Source of the DNA: Kaistella yonginensis
Lineage (GTDB): Bacteria; Bacteroidota; Bacteroidia; Flavobacteriales; Weeksellaceae
Direction of reading: 5' to 3'
Assembly (NCBI RefSeq): GCF_030409525.1
Contig: NZ_JAUFQB010000059.1
Coordinates: forward strand, 1-64,000
DNA length: 64,000 nt
A model generated the notes under the pieces. That model was not told the origin of the DNA. It was given only the letters and a program-made list of their open reading frames with translations, and searched no databases. The position numbers and the translations under genes are program-made. Shown piece by piece: positions 57,782 to 64,000 of the stretch (position 1 is its first letter; each line of letters starts with the position of its first letter).

Positions 57782-60697
57782 ATGAAATATATATTTTCGC
57801 TCTTTCTATTTATGGCAATGTCCATAAACAGTTATTCACAGAGCACCAAAACCGTGTACACCTGCCCGATGCATCCGCAGGTCGTGAAATCAGCACCCGG
57901 TAACTGCCCCATTTGCGGTATGACCTTGGTGAAGAAAACCGTTACTGAGAAAAAAACGGCGGCCAAATCCGCGCCCGCTCATAAAAAGGCCACCGTAGTT
58001 AAAAAAACTACGGGTAAGAAACCTGAAATTACCGCTGCAAAAACAAAGACGGTAACGGAAGTTAAAAAACCGGTGATGCCAAAGACTAAAGCAGTACCGA
58101 AAGACCCAGCGAGCATCAAAACGCCGGAACATTCAACACCTGCTCCGCATCAGCATGAAGCAGCGCAAAAGATGTACACTTGTCCGATGCACCCCGAGGT
58201 GGTTTCGGACAAACAAGGAAAGTGTCCCAAGTGCGGTATGAATCTGGTCCCTCAGAAGGAAAGCGGCCGGCATCAGTCTACCGGCAAAACCCCGGAACAT
58301 CAAACTTCAGATGCGCATCAGCATGAAGAAGCGCAAAAGATGTACACCTGCCCGATGCATCCCGAGGTGATATCGGACAAACCCGGAAAGTGTCCCAAGT
58401 GCGGTATGAATCTGGTGCCTCAAAAAGGAAAGAAGGAAGATCATTCTGCACACGGAAACATGCAGATACATGGTGAACACAAAATGGTCATGCCCATGCC
58501 CGAAAAGCACCTAAAAGGCGGACGCAAAGTGACCTACCATCTTTATGTGAAAGACACCCTGGTAAATTTCGCGGGCAAACAGAAACGCGCCATTGCCGTA
58601 AACGGGCAGATTCCGATGCCAAAACTGGAGTTTTATGAGGGCGATACGGCGGAAGTGATTGTCCATAATTTAATGGACGAAGAAACTTCTCTGCACTGGC
58701 ACGGTCTTCATCTTCCAAATAAAGAAGATGGGGTTCCCTGGCTTACCCAGAAACCCATTCCACCACATTCAACCTACACGTATTCGTTTCCGATCATCCA
58801 AAACGGAACCCACTGGTATCACTCGCATACTGGCCTGCAGGAGCAGATTGGAATGTATGGGATGATGATTCTGAAAAAACGTCCCGAAGATCCTACTTTC
58901 CGGCCGGGGATTGATGATTTGCCCACAGAGCACCTTATCCTGAGCGAGTGGACAAACCTGAACCCCAATAATGTTCAGCGGATGCTTCACAACGCCAATG
59001 ACTGGTTCGCAATAAAAAAAGGCAGTACTCAAAGTTATGCAGAAGCCATAAAAGAGGGACACTTTAAGACAAAACTCACCAACGAATGGAAGCGGATGCT
59101 TGCCATGGACGTGAGTGACGTGTATTATGACGCCTTTCTGATTAACGGTAAAATAGAAAGCCAGCTCGCAGGATACAAAGCCGGTGACAAAGTGCGGCTT
59201 CAAATTGCCAACGGCGGTGCTTCCTCCTATTTTTGGCTCAATTATGCAGGAGGAAAAATTAAAGTAGTGGCCAGTGATGGATTGGACATTGAACCGGTAG
59301 AAGTGGACCGTCTTATTCTGGCAGTTTCCGAAACAGTGGATATCGTAGTGGAAATTCCTGAAAAAAACACTTCATACGAACTCCTTGTTACACCCGAAGA
59401 CCGCACAAAATCTGTGTCAGTGTTTATTGGAGAAGGAGCTACGAAATCCCATGATCCATTACCCAAACTCAAATACTTTGAAGGGATGAAGATGATGAAC
59501 GACATGATGAAGATGAACGGTGACATGAAAGATATGGGCATGAAGATGAGTTATCAGACGATGGATATGAATCAGGTGATGTATCCTGAAATTAGTGCTG
59601 AAAATAATGCAGCAATGCCGATGGACAAGATGGACAACAACGATGCGCAAATGGATCACTCAAAACACCAGATGCCTGCTTCCGGGATTACCACATTGAA
59701 TTATGGTATGATGAAATCGCCTTATGATACTTCACTCCCGAAAGACAGCCCAGTGCGCGAGCTCAAGTTTACCCTTACGGGAAACATGAACCGCTACATA
59801 TGGAGCATGGACGATAAAGTCCTGGCGGAATCTGACAAAATATTGGTAAAAAAAGGCGAAATTCTCCGCATTACCCTATTCAATAATTCAATGATGCGTC
59901 ACCCGATGCACCTGCACGGTTTTGATTTTCGGGTACTCAACAAAAATGGCGTTCAGGCACCCCTCAAAAATGTGTTGGATATTATGCCGATGGAAACTAA
60001 TGTCATCGAATTTGAAGCAAAAACTGACGGGGACTGGTTTTTCCACTGTCACATCCTCTATCACATGATGGCGGGGATGAACCGTGTTTTTGCTGTTGGT
60101 GATTATCAGAATCCTTTGCTGCCCGATAAAGCTTCAGCTTACAAAAAGCTCCAGCGCGAAAGTAACATGTGGCACCTTATGGCCGAAAACGATTTTGCTA
60201 CTAATGGTAACGACGGGATGGCGAGGATCTCAAATGCCCGCTGGGAATTGGGAACAGAATGGCGTTTAGGTTACAATCCCCATCACGGCTACGAGGTGGA
60301 AACCCAACTCGGCAGGTATGTGGACCGTATGCAGTGGCTGAAACCATTTATCGGATTTAACTACCATTATAGAAAGATTGACAGGAATAATATCGAAAAA
60401 AACCTTTTTGGACAGGCATCTACTAAAGATGAAAGAAAAACTTTCAGCGCTGGTATCATGTATAAACTCCCGATGTTGGTGGACCTGCAGGCAGAAATAT
60501 TTACAGACGGAATTGTAAGGTTCCAGCTGAAACGTGAAGACATTCCGTTGACTGCGCGTTTGCGCGGGGCATTCATGGTCAATACCGACAAAGAATATAT
60601 GGCAGGTCTTAAATATATCGTCACAAAAAATATCGGAATCTCCACACACTACGACAGCGATATGAGCTGGGGTGCAGGGATAACTCTGAATTATTAA
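57782..60697 (+). CDS. copA: multicopper oxidase (CopA type) with three metal-binding domains and a CopB-like barrel tail
   Basis: This 971-residue secreted protein has a signal (about 1-20) and three YTCPMHP...CGM domains (about 26-50, 131-157, 187-213). The cupredoxin core (about 245-780) has copper ligands HWHG (305-308), HWYHSH (344-349), HPMHLHG and HCHILYH. A Met/Asp-rich insert precedes HPMHLHG. The last 140 residues (HHGYEVETQLGRYVDRMQWLKPFIGFNY... to the end) look like an outer-membrane CopB beta-barrel. It would oxidise Cu(I) near the outer membrane. Domains 2 and 3 come from a 168-bp in-frame tandem duplication. Confidence 0.9.
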   Translation: MKYIFSLFLFMAMSINSYSQSTKTVYTCPMHPQVVKSAPGNCPICGMTLVKKTVTEKKTAAKSAPAHKKATVVKKTTGKKPEITAAKTKTVTEVKKPVMPKTKAVPKDPASIKTPEHSTPAPHQHEAAQKMYTCPMHPEVVSDKQGKCPKCGMNLVPQKESGRHQSTGKTPEHQTSDAHQHEEAQKMYTCPMHPEVISDKPGKCPKCGMNLVPQKGKKEDHSAHGNMQIHGEHKMVMPMPEKHLKGGRKVTYHLYVKDTLVNFAGKQKRAIAVNGQIPMPKLEFYEGDTAEVIVHNLMDEETSLHWHGLHLPNKEDGVPWLTQKPIPPHSTYTYSFPIIQNGTHWYHSHTGLQEQIGMYGMMILKKRPEDPTFRPGIDDLPTEHLILSEWTNLNPNNVQRMLHNANDWFAIKKGSTQSYAEAIKEGHFKTKLTNEWKRMLAMDVSDVYYDAFLINGKIESQLAGYKAGDKVRLQIANGGASSYFWLNYAGGKIKVVASDGLDIEPVEVDRLILAVSETVDIVVEIPEKNTSYELLVTPEDRTKSVSVFIGEGATKSHDPLPKLKYFEGMKMMNDMMKMNGDMKDMGMKMSYQTMDMNQVMYPEISAENNAAMPMDKMDNNDAQMDHSKHQMPASGITTLNYGMMKSPYDTSLPKDSPVRELKFTLTGNMNRYIWSMDDKVLAESDKILVKKGEILRITLFNNSMMRHPMHLHGFDFRVLNKNGVQAPLKNVLDIMPMETNVIEFEAKTDGDWFFHCHILYHMMAGMNRVFAVGDYQNPLLPDKASAYKKLQRESNMWHLMAENDFATNGNDGMARISNARWELGTEWRLGYNPHHGYEVETQLGRYVDRMQWLKPFIGFNYHYRKIDRNNIEKNLFGQASTKDERKTFSAGIMYKLPMLVDLQAEIFTDGIVRFQLKREDIPLTARLRGAFMVNTDKEYMAGLKYIVTKNIGISTHYDSDMSWGAGITLNY

Positions 60698-60727
60698 AAA
60701 AGTTTTCGGAGATTAGATTTTGAGAAG

Positions 60728-60766
60728 AGTGCAGCTGAAAAATAACGTCCGCTGCACTTTCTTTTA
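60728..60766 (+). terminator. intrinsic terminator after the multicopper oxidase gene
   Basis: A perfect 8-base stem (AGTGCAGC/GCTGCACT) with a 15-base loop is followed by TTCTTTTAT, about 30 bases past the stop. It ends the merTP-to-oxidase operon. The remaining bases up to 60,930 hold no gene. Confidence 0.7.
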
Positions 60767-60930
60767 TAAGTAAAGGGGCGTTAAAAAGTAAGTATTGTAT
60801 TCCAAAGGATTCAACGCACTCCACTTCATCAAAATTAAGACTTTGCCGGTATGTATACGTTTCGTCTCCGAAACCTTGCGTTCTCTCAACTTTCATTAAT
60901 TAGTAATATTTTTTTTCCTAAATTAGCTGC

Positions 60931-61251
60931 GTGAAATTTTTAGCCTTCTTTTTATCCCTTTTCTTTATGGTGCTTACGATGGTGCCATGTAACGATGCGG
61001 CAAAGGGTTTAAGCGAAAAAGTTTGTCAGAATCAGGATCTTCACCTTGAACAAAGCCAGGATCAACACGCTGATCTTTGTTCTCCTTTCTGTGTTTGCAA
61101 TTGTTGTGGTATGACTTTGTCAGTTTCACAAATTAATACCTTACTTCCTGAACACAACGAGGTTGTAATAAAAGATATTCTTCCTGATAGGAAATATCAT
61201 CACAAGATTCTCCACCCTGCCGGTATCTGGCAACCCCCCAAAATAGGTTAA
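60931..61251 (+). CDS. DUF6660-like secreted Cys protein
   Basis: This 106-residue protein starts at GTG and has a signal peptide (about 1-24). A Cys cluster, CSPFCVCNCCGM (about 50-61), typical of DUF6660, follows, and the C-terminus is AGIWQPPKIG. It precedes the second RND pump gene by 110 bases, just as its relative at 36,785 heads the Cus block. It probably binds metal in the periplasm. Start choice: there is no ATG in frame before the signal. Confidence 0.72.
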   Translation: MKFLAFFLSLFFMVLTMVPCNDAAKGLSEKVCQNQDLHLEQSQDQHADLCSPFCVCNCCGMTLSVSQINTLLPEHNEVVIKDILPDRKYHHKILHPAGIWQPPKIG

Positions 61252-61361
61252 TTACTTTTTCTTCGGATTTTTTCGGAAGACCACTCGGCTATTAAATAGT
61301 CGCGCATTTTCGTGAACAATACGGAACGTGCTTTACCTTCAATTAACCTTAATTTTTACAA

Positions 61362-64000
61362 ATGCTATATAAAATTATACAGTTTAGTGTAAAGAATAAG
61401 CTCATTATTGGGCTCATGACTTTCGCACTAATCATTTGGGGCGTGTATAGCGCTACTAAGCTTCCCCTAGATGCTGTGCCAGATATCACCAATAATCAGG
61501 TTCAGATCATTACCAGTACACCCACATTAGCCGCACAGGAAACAGAACAGTTGGTAACATATCCAATTGAACAGAGCCTCGCCAACATTCCCGGAATTAC
61601 CGAAATGAGGTCAATTTCAAGATTTGGCTTGTCCGTAGTGACGGTCGTTTTCGACGAAAGCGTGGATATTTACTTTGCACGCCAACTCATCACTGAAAAA
61701 CTGAAAGAGGCCGAGGAAAACATTCCACAAGGTATCGGTACGCCAGAAATGTCTCCGGTATCCACAGGCTTAGGAGAAATTTATCAATATGTTATTCACC
61801 CTAAAAAAGGGTCAGAAGACAAATACTCCGCTACCGATCTTCGAACAATGCAGGATTGGGTTGTGGCCCGCCAACTCTACGGTACACCGGGCGTAGCTGA
61901 AATTAACAGTTTCGGCGGGAAACTTAAGCAGTATGAAGTCGCGATTAATCCCTATAGGCTTAAAGCAATGAATGTTACCATTGCAGATATTTTTGCTGCA
62001 CTCCAGAAAAATAACGAAAATACCGGCGGCGCTTATATCGATAAAAAACCTAATGCCTATTTTATTCGCGGCATCGGTCTGATCTCTTCATTAGAGGATA
62101 TATCCAACACCGTAATAAAAACAGTTAACGGTATTCCGATACTTATAAGAGATGTGGCGGAAACCCGAATCGGCAGTGCGGTAAGATATGGTGCCTTAAC
62201 ATATAATGGCGATAAAGAAGCGGTAGGTGGTATTGTTATGATGCTGAAAGGAGAAAATTCAGCGGAAGTGGTAAACCGGGTCAAAGAAAAGATGGTCACT
62301 ATACAAAAATCACTGCCGCCTGATATTATCGTGGAGCCTTTTCTGGATCGAACAAGTTTAGTGGATCGTGCTATACGCACCGTAGAAACAAATTTGGTCG
62401 AAGGAGCACTGATTGTCGTTCTTGTTTTGGTTCTGTTTCTCGGGAATTTACGGGCAGGGCTTATTGTTGCTTCGGCAATACCGCTGTCACTACTTTTTGC
62501 ACTCGGCATGATGAACGTCTTTGGCGTTAGTGCAAATTTGATGAGTCTAGGGGCAATTGACTTTGGGCTTATTGTAGATGGTGCCGTAATTATTGTTGAA
62601 GCTACCCTGCACTTCTTGGCAGTCCATCACCGTTCCCAGAAGTTATCTCAACATACGATGGATCACGCTGTGCAGTCAAGTGCAAAAAAGATGATGAGTT
62701 CAGCGGCATTTGGTCAGATAATTATCCTCATTGTATATCTCCCTATTCTTTCACTTCAGGGGATTGAAGGTAAAATGTTCCGCCCAATGGCAGAAACAGT
62801 GTCTTTTGCAATTATAGGAGCGTTAATTCTCTCCCTTACTTATATACCAATGATGTCTGCCTTATTTCTATCTAAAAATATCAGTGCAAAAAAGACTTTC
62901 GCGGACAGGATGATGTCCGGGATCAATAGCGTCTATATCCCACTGCTGCAAAAGGCGATTGCGTTTAAATATGCAGTAGTGGGTGGAGCAATTGCATTAC
63001 TGGCTGTTTCGCTGTTTTTATTTTCAAGAATGGGAGGTGAATTTATCCCACAACTACAGGAGGGCGATTTTGCGGTGCACTGTATATTACCACAGGGTAC
63101 TTCTCTTTCTCAAAGCATTGAAACTTCAATGCAGGCAAGCCGTATTCTGAGATCTTTTCCGGAAGTGAGCACAGTGGTGGGTAAAACTGGTAGTGCCGAA
63201 GTCCCTACAGACCCAATGCCACCCGAAGCAACTGACCTGATCGTTACCTTAAAGCCCAAAAAGGAGTGGAAGGATAGTGGTAAATCTTATGAGGATTTGA
63301 GCGCTGAGATGATGGAGAAACTTGAAATGATTCCCGGAGTGTTCTTCGAAGTTTCCCAACCGATACAAATGCGCTTCAACGAGCTAATGACCGGGGTGCG
63401 CCAAGATGTAGCGGTTAAAATATTTGGCGAGAACATTGACACCCTTGCGAAACTGGCACCGGAAGTTGCCAAAATAGTGCAGACAGTGGAAGGTGCCACC
63501 GAGCCACAAATTGAGCAGACCGTGGGATTGCCCCAAATTACCATTACCTACGACAGAGCCCGCCTCGCCTCCTACGGTCTCAATATTGAGGATATTAATC
63601 ACACAGTAAGTACTGCGTTTGCTGGTGAAACAGCAGGAGTAGTGTTTGAAGATGAAAAGAAATTCAATCTGGTCGCGCGTCTGGACAGTGCGAGCAGAAG
63701 CTCTATTGAGGACGTCAGCAGCCTCTTTATTCCAACCGCAAACGGAGTCCAGATTCCGCTTTCACAGATCGCAAAAGTGGAATATAAAGACGGTCCGGCA
63801 CAGATAAGTCGGGAAGATGGAAAGCGCCGCATCGTCGTAGGTTTCAATGTAAAGGATAGAGATGTCGAAAGTGTAGTAACCGAAATTCAGAAAAAACTGA
63901 ACGACGCAAATATCTTGCCCGCTGGCTATTACTATACGTATGGCGGAACGTTCGAAAATTTGAAACAGGCTTCTTCACGATTGCAAATAGCAGTTCCTGT
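61362..64000 (+). CDS. czcA: CzcA-type heavy-metal RND pump (partial, runs off the right edge)
   Basis: The open frame starts MLYKIIQFSVKNKLIIGLM and stays open for 879 codons to the window end. TM1, porter domain 1 (about 35-330) and the TM4 relay helix LMSLGAIDFGLIVDGAVIIVEA are present. The DFG..VDG form is typical of CzcA/CnrA-like divalent-metal pumps, unlike the CusA form at 38,462. RMGGEFIPQLQEGDF begins the second porter domain. Probable substrates are Co/Zn/Cd or Ni. It has no adaptor or outer-membrane gene in the window; these may follow. Confidence 0.9.
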   Translation, partial: MLYKIIQFSVKNKLIIGLMTFALIIWGVYSATKLPLDAVPDITNNQVQIITSTPTLAAQETEQLVTYPIEQSLANIPGITEMRSISRFGLSVVTVVFDESVDIYFARQLITEKLKEAEENIPQGIGTPEMSPVSTGLGEIYQYVIHPKKGSEDKYSATDLRTMQDWVVARQLYGTPGVAEINSFGGKLKQYEVAINPYRLKAMNVTIADIFAALQKNNENTGGAYIDKKPNAYFIRGIGLISSLEDISNTVIKTVNGIPILIRDVAETRIGSAVRYGALTYNGDKEAVGGIVMMLKGENSAEVVNRVKEKMVTIQKSLPPDIIVEPFLDRTSLVDRAIRTVETNLVEGALIVVLVLVLFLGNLRAGLIVASAIPLSLLFALGMMNVFGVSANLMSLGAIDFGLIVDGAVIIVEATLHFLAVHHRSQKLSQHTMDHAVQSSAKKMMSSAAFGQIIILIVYLPILSLQGIEGKMFRPMAETVSFAIIGALILSLTYIPMMSALFLSKNISAKKTFADRMMSGINSVYIPLLQKAIAFKYAVVGGAIALLAVSLFLFSRMGGEFIPQLQEGDFAVHCILPQGTSLSQSIETSMQASRILRSFPEVSTVVGKTGSAEVPTDPMPPEATDLIVTLKPKKEWKDSGKSYEDLSAEMMEKLEMIPGVFFEVSQPIQMRFNELMTGVRQDVAVKIFGENIDTLAKLAPEVAKIVQTVEGATEPQIEQTVGLPQITITYDRARLASYGLNIEDINHTVSTAFAGETAGVVFEDEKKFNLVARLDSASRSSIEDVSSLFIPTANGVQIPLSQIAKVEYKDGPAQISREDGKRRIVVGFNVKDRDVESVVTEIQKKLNDANILPAGYYYTYGGTFENLKQASSRLQIAVP

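Noticed and set aside
1-64000. tRNA, rRNA or riboswitch genes
   Set aside because: No cloverleaf, rRNA segment or known riboswitch pattern was recognised on either strand, including beside the integrase.

Overview
The DNA looks like a member of the Bacteroidota, most likely a flavobacterium of the Chryseobacterium/Kaistella/Elizabethkingia group. The reasons are the Bacteroidetes-type conjugation genes (traE to traN order), TAnnTTTG-type promoter boxes, the QVGINTETP-style start of a surface protein, and the absence of clear Shine-Dalgarno sites. The identification rests on gene families and not on a marker gene. No rRNA, tRNA or CRISPR array was seen.

Region A (1-36,721) is a very AT-rich conjugative element. 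A long leftward transfer unit runs from a surface protein gene (15,888) through a MobC-like protein, a relaxase, a ParA-type TraA and traE-F-G-(three TraI-position paralogues)-J-K-L-M-N. Behind its start lie a 58-bp hairpin, an array of ten iteron-like repeats and an IS21-like end. A second module (30.0-34.2 kb) holds a TOPRIM primase, eight further iterons with a perfect DnaA box, a Rep initiator, a DnaD-like protein and two DUF3853 proteins. A XRE-type regulator and a tyrosine integrase (35.4-36.7 kb) close the element, so it could be an ICE with its own replicon or an integrated or cointegrated plasmid.

Between the two arrays (16.9-29.4 kb) lies a defence and stability island. It contains a SMEK-domain protein with a membrane protein and two tiny MSKK proteins, an MqsR-like toxin with a Panacea antitoxin, a fragment of a HerA-type ATPase, a MazG-like pyrophosphohydrolase and a HigB toxin with a HigA-ImmA fusion. 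It also contains a pyrimidine-hydroxymethylase-like thymidylate synthase homologue coupled to an AGPT-pyrophosphorylase clade 3 protein, and a type III restriction-modification pair.

Region B (36.7-64.0 kb) has visibly higher GC and is a metal-resistance island. It carries a Cus-type efflux operon whose RND pump is split into two genes and which has two adaptors, copper-handling small proteins (AraC/HMA regulator, HMA chaperone, Csp four-helix bundle), and a block of archaeal-type glycolytic and nucleic-acid enzymes. These are followed by MerTP, a GDCCVxC protein, DUF305, a CPH-type copper ATPase, a multicopper oxidase fused to a CopB-like barrel, and a second, CzcA-type RND pump that runs off the right edge. 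Metal is probably bound in the periplasm by the many YTCPMHP heavy-metal-binding domains, oxidised by the multicopper oxidase, moved out of the cytosol by the P-type ATPase and expelled across the outer membrane by the RND systems.

The most unusual observations are a J-domain inserted in the VirB4-type ATPase TraG, the SMEK/membrane/two-microprotein operon, the hydroxymethylase-like TS plus AGPT pair behind a type III R-M system, the two iteron arrays with similar 23/33-bp spacing, and the split CusA.
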